Below, piece after piece: positions 43,401 through 53,737 of a DNA stretch of 64,000 bases. Each line of letters begins with the position of its first letter. Position 1 is the first letter of the stretch. The translations under genes were made by a program, and so were the position numbers. The notes beneath the pieces were generated by a model. That model saw only the letters and a program-made list of their open reading frames with translations, was not told the origin of the DNA and ran no database searches. Source of the DNA: Onthophagus taurus (Eukaryota > Arthropoda > Insecta > Coleoptera > Scarabaeidae); NCBI RefSeq assembly GCF_036711975.1, contig NC_091976.1, positions 9,362,001 through 9,426,000 of the forward strand, in the 5' to 3' direction.

Positions 43401-44695
43401 CAATACGAACATATAAATGAAAATACTAATAAATGTATTTCTTGAACACATAATTTTGTTTGTTTGTATCCTTACGACGACAGCACTCCACCCTTTTTCC
43501 GGGCTCATACATGGCTGAAATTTGCGAATCGCGTATATCAATTTATAGGTATTAAACAGATCTCTTCTTTAATGAGAGCCCTTTATTTAAAGAGTTCTAA
43601 TCAAATAAAAAGGTCTCATAAAAAACAGTCTATTCACCAGTAACTATGATTGGAGCTCTGTTACTTAATACAAATTACGAATTCAATTTCTTATTTATTA
43701 GAAGATATGAATGGACAACCTATTAAAGGAGTTTTCATGAATTTGAAGTTCTTCTTCTTCTCCTGATCCTTATGCCTAATGGCGTCGGATAAATCTTTTT
43801 CCTATTCCTCCATCCACCTCTTCCACTCCCTCCGGTTCCTCGCTAATTCTTTTATATCTGCTAGTCTTCCCTCTCTTCTTCCCAACTTCTGTTATTCTTT
43901 CCTCCCACCTGATGTATATCTTGTTAAAAAAGTGTGAAAGAGAATAAAGAATAAAGTGGTCGTTAAATGGTTAGGATTCGATTCATCCCTTCGATTCCTT
44001 CGATAAAGATAATCGTTTAGATTTACATGTTTTTCAAAATATATGTAGATTTAGTTTGTAATTTTTTAAAATAAGTTATGTACTGTGTTTGGTTATGCTG
44101 AAGTATTGTATGTAAATAACTTACATTAAGGACCTTACTCCTGAGTTAGTCGAGTTAGCCTTGTTTAGGGAATTTCCGCTCTGATTACTTAGCAGTAGCA
44201 CACATAAAATTAATAACTTCTTCTCTAACTTGAAAGACCCAACTTGTACACAGGTCATGTCTAACGTAGTTTACAACATTGATTGTTCCTCCTGCTGTAA
44301 TGTAGACGGGGAAGAACACCACCGCCACCAATGTAATGTAGGCGGCGGAAAGGGACCGCCGCCACCAATGTAACGGGTGCTGCCGCCAATGTAACGTGGA
44401 CGGGGTAAAAGGAACACCGCCACCAACGTTATGCGGACGGAAAATGAAAGAAGTACGGTAGCGTGTACTTACAGAAAAAGAGAAAAAATTATAGAAGATT
44501 TTTGAGATGCTGCCACCAGGCAAGTTACGTACTTGGCCGAACGGTTTAAGAAGTTAATGAGTAAAAGGAGGGAGGATCGTAGCCCTTGTGTTGAAATTGA
44601 AATAATACGAAACAGGAATTTATATAAAAAAATATTAATAATCAAATTAAGAAAAATAAAATATAAAAAAAAAATAGAAAAATAAACTGATCAGG
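43401..44695. other. No gene recognised; contains GC-richer imperfect tandem repeat
   Basis: At about 44318-44430 a unit like CGCCACCAATGTAA is repeated three to four times imperfectly, giving a spurious minus-strand open frame (44185-44523, Trp/His-rich). At 43740-43920 there is a C/T-rich stretch that may be a LINE remnant. Neither is assigned. Confidence 0.4.
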
Positions 44696-45543
44696 CGTGC
44701 TTACGCAAAATTGAAAATGCTGTTTGCTCATAGGCAAGTCTTGAACGCCGATATTAAAAAGAATCTTTGCGAGTCTGTAATTTTATCCAACTTTATATAC
44801 TGTGACACAATTTACGGCCACTGCCTGTTGACCGATGATGCGCGACGTATTCAGGTAGTTCACAATTCTTGTATTCGTTTTATATTTGGTATACGCCGAC
44901 GTCAGAGAGTATCGTATAAGCTGGGGGAGTTGAAGTGGCTGAGTATGTCAAGTCGTCGTCAGTTACATTTTGGTTGTTTTCTTTATAAAGTTGTGTCAAG
45001 TAAGCTACCACCTTGTACGGCGTAAGGACCTCATCGATATTCCTCGTCATCGTACCCAATTGTTCAAGAGGTCTTTTAGTTATAACGCGGCATGTATTTT
45101 GAATAAGTACAGTCTGCTTTTTGCTCAACCATCGTTTCGCACTTTTAAAGAGTCTCTGCGTCTTAAATTGCTTAATGACTAGCGCGTCGTTCTACCTTCA
45201 ACTGGAATTAGTGTATATATATATATATTTTTTTTCTTTTTAGTTTGTTAGGGACATTTATTAATTTTTATTTGTTTAGGCTCTTCATTTTTTATATTTT
45301 TTTCGTTTTTTACTTATCGGCCACGATAATTGTTTCAGGTTGAATTTAATTTTGATTTGTTATTACTTTATTTTGTTTTTTTTATATTTCTTTTTTTTTG
45401 TGTATGGGATTTCCAGGAAGACCAGGATGCCATAATTTGGCTTACTGATGGAAATACCCTTTGGCAAACTCTATACTTAGTTATTTTAATGTATTACTTA
45501 TATTGTAGTATTCTTTTATGCCAATAAACTATTATTATTATTA
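44696..45543 (+). mobile_element. LINE 3' end (CR1/Jockey group)
   Basis: C-terminal ORF2 sequence, then about 350 bp of T-rich 3' UTR ending in AATAAACTATTATTATTATT, a simple-repeat tail. The 5' part is missing, which is the usual outcome of incomplete reverse transcription. Confidence 0.8.
44700..45181 (+). pseudogene. LINE ORF2 C-terminal domain
   Basis: 'LSNFIYCDTIYGHCL', 'RIQVVHNSCIRFIFGI' and 'LGELKWLSMSSRRQLHFGCF' followed by 'LYKVVSSKLPP' make up the conserved region after the RT in CR1/Jockey-group ORF2 proteins. A frameshift near 45020 moves the end ('RKDLIDIPRHRTQLFKRSFS', 'RTFKESLRLKLL') to another frame, stopping at 45180-45182. The RT catalytic region itself is absent. It could be the missing 3' half of the family seen at 14417-16620, which I cannot confirm. 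Confidence 0.8.
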
Positions 45544-47348
45544 AAACAACCAAAAAAATTAAGTTAAAATATTAAAGAAGAAAAAAAACTAATTGAACAA
45601 ATTTTGGATAACGGAACATTAATTATGGATACAAATACAAGTGATGGTTATGAGTTTCAAGAACAATAGTAATTAATTATGCTTACTTAATCTACGCCAC
45701 GACGACGCTCTTCCACCAGGATTCGGACGCTTCAGGAGGTGGCTTCAAGGCACAATTTCGATAGGAGGATTCGATTTCTTTAGCAAATTACCCAGCACAA
45801 ACCACAAGCCTTTAGGTATTTAGAAGCCTTTCCGAATTTAGTATTGAGAATTTAAATTAAAAGTAAAATAAAATGGAGCGAACTCAAGGGGAAGACTGTA
45901 GCTTCTATATACCTTGGTAGTTGGTACTCGACTCCTCGAGTCGAACTCGGTGGCGCATCAACGCCTCACGCGATAAAGCTGACTTAAGCAAAATAATTAT
46001 ACATAAAAACCACGCCTAACGTTTTGAATTTCGTTATTGACTTGGAGGCTCTTAGTCCTTCTTATGCGGAAATATTAGAAATAGCATCTAAAAAATAAGG
46101 CTGTTAATTGTAGTTAGGTTTCCGTTAGTCATTTAATTTGTATTTTTGCCTATATTTAAGTTCAATGTGAACAGATCCGGACTATGCCTGGTTATCTGTT
46201 GTAGGAAGGTGGTGAAATAAAGACGAGTAGATAATTAATTCATACTAAATTTTATTATACAAATTTTTAGTTTATATACAAAACCTTGATTGATTCCAAA
46301 ACAATCGTGTCTTATTTACAAAAATTAAATTAACAATTATTTTACGTCCTCAATTCTTGCTTGAGCACTGCCGATATCGATCCTTAATCGGCAATTGATC
46401 GATGGACCTGCTGAGTTGCAGCACTTCGTCAGGTGTTGTTGCGACCGCTAACTGGGTCGGTTCGAACCTTGCGTTATCACTATTTTAATTTATTTCCTAA
46501 TTTGTTTGTAATATTAAAAAAATCTTTTTTGTTTAATTAAGATTAAACACACTGACATAGTAGCCTCATAGTTTCTAATTAATATTTAATCAGTTGCTGT
46601 TTGGGTTGCTTATGTGTTCTCTGATTAATTGCGTGGGTGGTTAGCCATTTTCTCTCTCATCTTTTAATGTGTTTTCGTCGGCTGCCTTTTTAGATATTAA
46701 CTGTTAATTTTTACTGCTTGTACCTTGTTTGCAGTTTTTTTGGGCTTTAGTATGGTGTTGCCCTTAAGTTGTGTTGCCTTTAAGTCAATTGAATTAGTAA
46801 AAATTTTGTCAAATTAATTTGATAAGTTTATAGTCCTCGCGCCACACCTCATTGCTTTGATTGTTAATTCTCCCTTTTCCGTGTTATTTAGTCTTGATAA
46901 TGAGCTCATAAAAGCTCGAAAGCTCGACAAATTTTTGAATAAACACATCTTATGAAACTAACGAGAACATAGTTTCCCTACATCATTGGAGTTAACAACC
47001 TTTCCCGTTAAGAACTTTAGTGCTTAAATTTTATGTAGTACTTTGTTACTTCTTGTACACTCAAAAACAATCAATTTCTGATACTTCAGGTATGGTTTTG
47101 AGGAATTTGATGATACATTGAAAACTGCCACAGATAGATATAGGAATCTTTCTAATTGAGTTGTAGATAATTAAATTAACAACATACGAGTATACTTCAC
47201 ACATTATCCCGATCTGCTACAGATTCCGTCTCCAGATTTATAAAATTCCAAAAATTGATACCTTATCACCGCCCGTTTATGCAACTTTGTTCGCATTTCT
47301 CTTAATTTCATTATTTCCTTAATTCAACTTAAAATTTTCATATATTAT
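45544..47348. other. No gene recognised
   Basis: A weak hammerhead-like arrangement (GAGCT...AGCTCGAAAGCTC) occurs near 46902-46930. GGTTCGAACCT at 46457 resembles a tRNA B box, but no A box or cloverleaf was found. Confidence 0.4.
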
Positions 47349-47465
47349 ACAACAAGACGATCGAAAATACTCGATAATACGAGACGTATTGCCTGAAACA
47401 CCACTCGACCTTCGGTTTTTTAAGGCAATACGTCGAGATTATAGTATGTTCGATTGTCCTGTTGT
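47349..47465. repeat. 117-bp imperfect hairpin
   Basis: Arms ACAACAAGACGATCGAAAAT... and ...GTTCGATTGTCCTGTTGT pair over about 45 nt with AGGCAATACGTC/GACGTATTGCCT next to the loop. Could be a MITE or a small-RNA precursor. Confidence 0.6.
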
Positions 47466-47647
47466 ACATGGCTAGACTATTTCATGAATAAAAAATATAC
47501 ATATTTTTAGAATTTTAATATTTTTTTAATAAATTACATTGATTGTTATAGAAACATTCATGGATGTATGTTTGGGATTCATGTTGCAAGTTTTAAATTT
47601 CAAATTTAAACTATATAAAAAACTTCTTACTTGCTTAATATCAATTT
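47466..47647. other. No gene recognised
   Basis: AT-rich spacer between a hairpin and a hammerhead-like motif. Confidence 0.5.
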
Positions 47648-47698
47648 ATTCAGAACCGGTTTCGAGCTTAGCCCGTCATCAGCCGAATCTACGTAAAA
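47648..47698 (-). ncRNA. Hammerhead-like ribozyme motif H
   Basis: Minus strand: stem I AUUCGG/CUGAAU (6 pairs including one G-U), core CUGAUGA, stem II GGGC/GCUC with UAA loop, GAAAC, helix III ACCGGU and H17 = U. Core bases match consensus; one unpaired C precedes stem II. Confidence 0.7.
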
Positions 47699-47902
47699 GC
47701 AATCACATTATAATCAATTAAATATAATGAAAAACATAATAAAAGTATTACAATCATAAACTTACTGTCAAATAGTTAAAAAGAAACCCACGACGTCATT
47801 AAAACAAAAATAATGAAAAGAATACAAATTGAAATATTTTAAGACACTTTAAAAAGAACGAAACACACGAAACAAAACTTGACATGAGCACGAGAAAAAC
47901 GA

Positions 47903-48316
47903 CTATGAAACAGAAAAATAAAACCGTCGTTCTGAAATAATAGGATGCCGACGCAAAAAGCATTTATACCATTTTCTGCCTGGTCGGTTTTTGGTAAATT
48001 TATTAGGCCTATTTAATTTTTTTATTAACATTTGAACTGAATCCAAAAGTTGGAGTCTAGTTACAGGAAATCCGGCGTCGGCAACCGAACATATCCACTT
48101 TACCAAAATTTCCTCTTCGTCCTTTGTAAGTGTTGTTTCGGGGCCCATTCGGCAATCTAGCTCATACTTTCCTTCTAGTTTGTATTTAATTGTAGTTCGA
48201 GGAACGTTAAAGTTTTTACTGGCAGCATTTACTGATGAACCACGCTTTACTGCCGCAATGGCATTTTGTAAATCTTCCAGAGAATATAATTTTAATTTTT
48301 TGTGTTGTCGCGGCAT
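47903..48316 (-). CDS. Pogo-type transposase N-terminus: psq helix-turn-helix protein, 137 aa
   Basis: An intact frame starting M-P-R-Q-H-K-K. Residues about 10-50 ('YSLEDLQNAIAAVKRGSSVN', 'AASKNFNVPRTTIKYKLEGK') are a pipsqueak-type helix-turn-helix DNA-binding domain. Residues about 60-130 ('LTKDEEEILVKWICSVADAG', 'FPVTRLQLLDSVQMLIKKLN', 'GRKWYKCFLRRHPIIS') are the second, CENP-B/Tc5-type helix-turn-helix. The catalytic DDE domain that should follow is absent: the frame ends with 'ERRFYFSVS'. It is probably a truncated pogo-family transposase, possibly still able to bind DNA. GTTGACA motifs cluster just upstream. Confidence 0.75.
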   Translation of the reverse strand: MPRQHKKLKLYSLEDLQNAIAAVKRGSSVNAASKNFNVPRTTIKYKLEGKYELDCRMGPETTLTKDEEEILVKWICSVADAGFPVTRLQLLDSVQMLIKKLNRPNKFTKNRPGRKWYKCFLRRHPIISERRFYFSVS

Positions 48317-48411
48317 TATTCTAAGAGAAAAAGATTGAAATAAGCGAAAAAATCGAAATGAGGTACAGTTTTATTTATTTTTAATAATTTATTGCGTCTG
48401 ATGTTCCTGAA

Positions 48412-49002
48412 GTTGACATGTCACATGTTCTTATAGTTGACAGGTATGTCAATTATTGGACCCGTCTGTCCTATATAAGTCATTTGAACATATGTTGTCT
48501 TATACCATTCACCAACTAGTTTTACCTTGAAAATATAAAACGTTCGCGAAAATGGTATTGGTCCTTTAGTTGACACCACTGTCAAGTATAGGAACTTGTC
48601 TGGAAGCAACAGTTCTAATAGTTGACAACCCACCTATTCTAACCTCAAACATGATTTTAGTTTATAATGTTAATAAAAACATGTATGTATATGCCTTATA
48701 ATTGTTACTATACAGTAGGTAATATAGAAACAAACACAATAACATTGAAATAAATAATTTTTGCGTGTTACTTACCTTAAACAAAACGCTAAATATCAGG
48801 AGATGTTCAATGAAGGTACTTACACTCGGAACTAATTTCGCGCCAATAGTTTCTATTGTGACCGATATTGCCAAATTTTTTTTTTGCATGGAAGTACATA
48901 CTTTAGAGATTAAAATAAGGCCGCATACATCAACCTATCATAAATACCATTCTTAATATCACGTTAACAAAACAAATTGTCAACTATTGGATCCCTGTCA
49001 AC
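48412..49002. repeat. Cluster of GTTGACA/TGTCAAC boxes
   Basis: GTTGACA at 48412, 48436, 48569 and 48621; TGTCAAC at 48978 and 48996. They surround the 5' side of the pogo-type gene. They may be subterminal transposase-binding sites; no clear element end was found. Confidence 0.5.
48628..48977. other. No gene recognised between GTTGACA boxes
   Basis: Overlapping short open frames on both strands (48662-48889 minus, 48765-48956 plus) lack recognisable domains. Confidence 0.45.
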
Positions 49003-49110
49003 AATTGGGACACTCACCTTACATATTTTCAAAAATTTAATATTTTTTTAAAAATCATATTGATTGTTATGGAAACATGCATGGATGTCTCGAAATTAAT
49101 TAAATGTCAA

Positions 49111-49164
49111 ACAAGCGATAATACAAAGGTTCGTATTACAGCGATAATACAAAGGTTCGTATTA
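49111..49164. repeat. Two-copy 26-27 bp tandem repeat
   Basis: GCGATAATACAAAGGTTCGT followed by ATTACA occurs at about 49113 and again at 49140 (second copy ends ATTATCG). Confidence 0.8.
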
Positions 49165-50177
49165 TCGTTCTCCATGGTTACGGCCAAATAACCGCTGAAA
49201 TTCTCGCAATTGACGGAAAACCGCGAATTCTTATTGGCTGTTAACGATATGAATGAAATAGTCATAATCATTCATTTGCATTCTTGGAGTTTTTCGGATG
49301 CAACAAGCGTGTTCGGATGCGTCTCGACCGGCGAGACGATAGCAACAAACCGCTCAGCAACAAACTTTTTCCTTTATATTTTTTACCTACTTCTAGGGCC
49401 CATATCTTTGTTATCTAGAAAAATAGCGAAAAACTAAGCACACGGTTGGAAAGCTTGGTCGTTTCTCTATCCTAAACCGATATGTCGATAATAAGAGCAA
49501 GAAAAAATAAGAAACGTCGCGCTGCATTCAATTTACCTCAGAATTACCAAACTTCACGGCCTTGTGCAGCCGTTACCAGATGGAAATTCAATAAATGGTT
49601 TACGTATTTGGAAAGAGCTGACCCTGGACTATTATTATTCCGAGTTTTCGTCCGTCAATATCCGTCGGCGTCTGTAAGAAAAACGCACCTGAAAAAGCCC
49701 CTACCGATGAAAACACGCAAATATTTCTTGCACTAATAACTTTTCTATTTGACAGGGAGAAAACTCTACAACTGCTCTTTCCAACGATGTGTGACACACC
49801 GTAATCACACGTTTGCACAATCCTTTTTTCTGACTATGAACTACCTAAACCACGAATTTTTGCCGCAGCTAAACCACGCTTAGTCAATAACTAACTCTCT
49901 TGTATGACGGGGAGAAAACTCTAGAACTATATTCAACTTATGGGAAATTTTCTGCTCTTTCCAACGGTGTCCGACGCACTTCGCTTACGCGTTTGCATAC
50001 GCGTTTTTTAAATTGATGAACTGAGTTAAAATGCAAAGTTGGTAACGTTACCAGATTCAAAACCATCAAAACACAATTCAACAATTCGAGTCTAAAATCA
50101 CTCAAATTCTTCCAGATTCTGATAAAATAGGTGTAACATGAAATAATCTTTCCTTTTTGAACAGTTCAACATGTTTC

Positions 50178-50412
50178 TAAACGTAAAACTAAAACTAGAA
50201 CTAACACTAGCACTATCACTAGAACTAACACTAGACCTAGAACTAGAAACTTTCGGGTTCGCTTCCAACTTGTTTTCTGAAGAAGATTGCAACATGGCAC
50301 CCGAAACGTCAAACATTTTTTCAAAAACGCACGGCTCAACCCGAAAGATTCTAGTTCTAGGTCTAGTGTTAGTTGTAGTGATAGTGCTAGTGTTAGTTTT
50401 AGTTTTATTAAC
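50178..50412. repeat. Inverted simple-repeat palindrome at the foldback centre
   Basis: Left arm: repeats of the type CTAGAACTAACACTAGCACT (50178-50252). Right arm (50336-50412) is the inverse, CTAGTGTTAGTTGTAGTGAT. The loop of ~80 bp contains CTGAAGA...GAAACGTC. Confidence 0.8.
50272..50314 (+). ncRNA. Hammerhead-like ribozyme motif I (stem II weak)
   Basis: GTTT, core CTGAAGA, GAAACGTC and AAAC give stem I and a GUC cleavage triplet, but stem II is not convincingly paired. Candidate decayed motif. Confidence 0.35.
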
Positions 50413-51397
50413 ACCGGCCGTGAAAGCCTTCGTACATATATGTTTTTAAACGGTGTTAAATAAATTAAGAGTGAATGAAAAATTATCTGTCAACATGAAA
50501 TGAAGTTAGGATTCTTTCTCGGGTAAAACTTTGTTCCAATTTTTCCTTCAATAAATAAGAAAGTTAGGGTAAGAAGTGATTGCGTTCTGCTACCTGTAGG
50601 TTGTCTTTCAGGTGCGTTTCTTTTACAGACGCCGGCAGATATTGACGGCGTCTGTAAATGAAAACTCGAAATAAGACAGGCCAAGGTTAGCTCTTTTCGA
50701 ATATGTAAACCATTTGTTGAATTTCCTTCCATTAACGGCTGTAAATTTTTCGCTATTTTTGTAGATAACGAAAATATTGGACCGAAAAGTAGACGGAAAT
50801 ACAAGGGGAAAGTTTGTTGCTGGGCTGAAAAACGATTGTGCAAACGTGTGATTGAGATGTGTTATATACCGTTGAAAAGAGCAGAAAATTTCCCATAAGA
50901 TGAATATAGTTCTAGAGTTTTCTCCCCGTCATATAAGAGAGTTATTGACCCAAGCGTGGTTTAGCCGCGGCAAAAATTCGTGGCAGCGTGACGTTTCTTA
51001 TTTTTTCTTGCTCTTATTATCAACATATCGGCGGAGGAAAATAGCGGTTTAAGACAGAGAAACGACCAAGCTTTCCAACCGTGTGCTTAGTTTTTCGCTA
51101 TCTTTCTAAATAACAAAGATATGGGCCCTAGAAGTAGGTGGAAATATAAAGGAAAAAGTTTGTTGATGGGCGGTTTGTTGCTATCGTCTCGCCGGTTGCG
51201 TCTCGTGCAGTTTGTTCTTTATGGTATTTTTTTCGTTGTAAAAAGTTTGCGAAGTGGTGTTTAATTAGTGTTGACACACTCGTGATAACATTCTTTCGTT
51301 TTTTACCGGTTGTATATCTTTCGTTAGTCCATGTATCTCCAATTATTTAATTTTATTGTCGGTATCAATTTGTTCGCATAAAAAACTAGTTTTTCCG

Positions 51398-51488
51398 ATG
51401 CCTTCAAAACAGTGCGGGTCTTGCGGACAGCTGGTGGGGAGAAATAAAGCGGGAATTGACTGCGTGTCCTGCGATGTTTGGTTTCACG
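51398..51488 (+). pseudogene. LINE ORF1, N-terminal PHD finger (part 1)
   Basis: ATG at 51398; 'KQCGSCGQLVGRNKAGIDCV' and 'SCDVWFH' form the first half of a PHD-type zinc finger (C-x2-C, C-x2-C, W-F-H), as found in ORF1 of some CR1-group LINEs. The P-type element is inserted in the codon after the Phe-His pair. The finger resumes at 53861 after the duplicated GTTTCACG with 'FHAKCV' and closes with 'WQCPSC'. The finger would bind chromatin or RNA, but this is not established for this family. Confidence 0.8.
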
Positions 51489-51612
51489 CATAGAGTATAC
51501 AGAGGCCGGACTCCGGCTAATAAATTGGCACTCCTATCTATCCTTGTTCAACTAATGAAAACTTCGTATGATACTTTCTCTCTCACATAAACTGAATCGA
51601 TGTAGATGGCGC
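51489..51612 (+). repeat. P-type element left terminal inverted repeat
   Basis: About 124 bp, matching the inverse of 53738-53860. Contains an AGATGGCGC motif at its inner edge; AGATGGCACC (51649) and AGATGGCGCC (51711) follow within a two-copy ~66-bp subterminal repeat. Confidence 0.85.
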
Positions 51613-52026
51613 AATGGTCGCGTTACAGTAGTATTTAAAGAAACCAATAGATGGCACCATTTATTTCAAAATTTTTAAGTCGTAAACTCGTAGAGTTTAA
51701 AGAAGGCAATAGATGGCGCCATGTATTTCAAGTCGTAAATATGTAAATCCCAGAGCTACGTCCAGTTCGTCCAGTTCTATCAGAACTTGCGTGACTTGCT
51801 TATTCAACCATTTAAAAATTTGTATCTACTTCATCAATCTTTTATCTGTGTCTTGTTTAACTATTGTGTAGTTTTGCCTATTTATCGTTTGATTATTACA
51901 AAGATTTGTTTAGTAGTTTATTTGTTTGTATACCTTAGTTTTCATTAGTTTATTACCATAGTTCGTTATCTTAGAATTAGTTAGTTTTTAAGGCTTAGTC
52001 GAGTTTTATAGTAGAATTTAGTTGTA

Positions 52027-53037
52027 ATGGATAGGAATTGCTACATTTGCGGACGTTCGGTAGAGGAAGTGGTTAAATTATTTTCTTTTCCATTAAATAT
52101 CAATAAGTAAATTTATAAATTTAAGTTAGATAGATTTTTTGTACTAAATGAAAATTTACTTTGATATTTTAGACAGCGATCATGGAATGAGTGTCTTGGT
52201 GTACCAGCAGAAAACACATATTCTAGACGAATGAGAATTTGCAACAATCATTTTACAATGGAAAGCTTTATGTTGAATAAGACCCCCTTGACCTTAAAAA
52301 GAGATGCAAAGCCTTTAAGAGTGATCATGAATGTAAATTCTAATTTCTTACTTCTAATTGCTTCTATTTACTTTTAGAATTAAATTTACAGTTCTAATGA
52401 CATTTTCTTTATTTAGGAAGCACACATTGTAACGAGTGAATCGCTTAGACAGCCTGAACTGGAGCAAGATAATTTAACGGATTCTGTCATAGTAAGTTTT
52501 ACTATATTGTAATTATGTATATTATGCTGAGAGCTGTCAGAAATAAATATTAATTAATTTCTGTGCTGGTTATTGTTATTTTTTAATACATTATCACTTT
52601 TTACTGAAGAAGGTTTTTTTACTTTGTAATGTAGGTGGGCATTTAATAATAATAATAATACATGTTTGTTGATGATGCAACAAAAGTGCAACAAACCAAC
52701 AAAAAATATATTTAAGTAAATAAAATCATGATCACTGTAAAATTATCAACAAAAACGACCGGATTTGTGTATAAAATAACACTTTGTATGTTTATAGGAG
52801 TTAAATATAACAAAAGACGCTGCCATACCTTCCTCCGCTACAAATCCAACAACAGAGTCAGTATTTAAGAAGAGCCAGTCTAGTGCAACAATCAAAGAAA
52901 AATCACTGCGACGAATTTTAAAGAAGAAAGAGAAACAAATCCGGAGACTTAAAAAGAATTATGAAAATAAAACCACATTAGAACCACTGAGAGATATGTT
53001 AAGCACACCAGAATGTGTCTGCCTGAAGAAGTATTAA
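52027..53037 (+). CDS. THAP-domain protein with C-terminal coiled coil, four exons, 184 aa
   Basis: Predicted exons 52027-52106, 52173-52332, 52417-52491 and 52798-53037. All introns are GT-AG (GTAAAT, GTAAAT, GTAAGT; acceptors TTTTAG, TTTAG, TATAG), and all junctions keep one open frame to TAA. Residues 1-75 are a C2CH THAP zinc finger: C5-x2-C8, F-S-F-P, W31, C50-x2-H53, F54, ending near 'KRDAKP'. The last exon encodes a Lys/Arg-rich helix ('SLRRILKKKEKQIRRLKKNY') like the P-transposase leucine-zipper region, then stops. GTPase-like and RNase H-like catalytic domains are absent. It is likely nuclear and DNA-binding, and may bind the element's own ends. An AATAAA lies at 53162, about 125 nt downstream. 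Confidence 0.8.
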
Positions 53038-53737
53038 CTACAAATGCCATTCAAGACTTAATTTTGTTCCTTTTTGTTTTGTTTTAATTCTTGTCTTGGT
53101 CGCTATGTTATAATTTATTCTGGTCGCTGAAATATTGTTCTAATTGATACGAACAGAGACAAATAAAAAGAAATATTAAAGTTTATATAAATTCTTAATT
53201 TGAAAACAATAATTACTTTATAAGTAAAACAACATTTTATCATTAATTCTGTCTACTGCTCGTTTTCGCTGTAATACTTTTAATTTTAGTCGCTTTGTAG
53301 AATTTTTTTATTCTGGCTGTCTTAAATCTGTTGTTTGCAACTGCAATTTGTATTCCTAAATTTGTCTAGAAATTTATTTGACTTATGGTATGTTAGAGTT
53401 TTTAATGGGTTTTCCTCTAGCCTTGAAGCAAATGCTTTACCATTGTACAAAAACGCCCCCATGAGCATGAAAATGATTAAATGTAAATATTTGTCTATAA
53501 ATATACATAGATTTGTTCTTCTGAAGTTTGCATTTTTATTTAATTATATTTTATTAGTTTTTTTTAATAACAAGTTCAAAAAATCACTGTTTTCATCTTA
53601 CAACTTGTTCAAGTTTTGAGATGAAAATTTTTGATATTTTGGAACTTGTTATTAAAAAAAATTTTAAAGAGTAATGAGATTTATATTCAAACGAGCATTC
53701 AAATTCCCGCTCGTATTTATCGATCCACTACACTACC
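53038..53737. other. P-type element 3' region with hairpin, no second gene
   Basis: AT-rich. An open frame at 53335-53619 has no recognised domain. A hairpin at about 53559-53666 pairs TTTTTTTTAATAACAAGTTC with GAACTTGTTATTAAAAAAAA. No transposase catalytic sequence is present. Confidence 0.6.

Larger units (their letters stand above)
49317..51215. mobile_element. Complex foldback element with long inverted arms
   Basis: 49317-49515 is the inverse of 50990-51215 (CCGGCGAGACGATAGCAACA, AAGCTTGGTCGTTTCTCT). 49550-49700 is the inverse of 50610-50745 and 49755-50000 is the inverse of 50830-50985, so arm segments are rearranged relative to each other. The centre (50178-50412) holds inverted ACTAGA/ACTAAC-type simple repeats around a hammerhead-like motif. 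Open frames inside are by-products of the arms. Confidence 0.7.

Noticed and set aside
44185..44523. Minus-strand 112-codon frame rich in Trp and His
   Set aside because: It is generated by an imperfect GC-rich tandem repeat and has no domain or homologue that I recognise.
46340..46470. Possible tRNA gene or tRNA-derived SINE (GGTTCGAACCT at 46457)
   Set aside because: Only a B-box-like sequence is present; no A box at the right distance and no cloverleaf arms.
46893..46935. Tenth hammerhead-like motif (GAGCT...AGCTCGAAAGCTC)
   Set aside because: The CUGANGA core cannot be aligned without insertions; only the GAAA side and one stem fit.
50098..50449. Open frames with 'LTLALSLELTLDLELE'-like repeats on both strands
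   Set aside because: Products of the inverted CTAGAACTAACACTAG simple repeat, not a protein.
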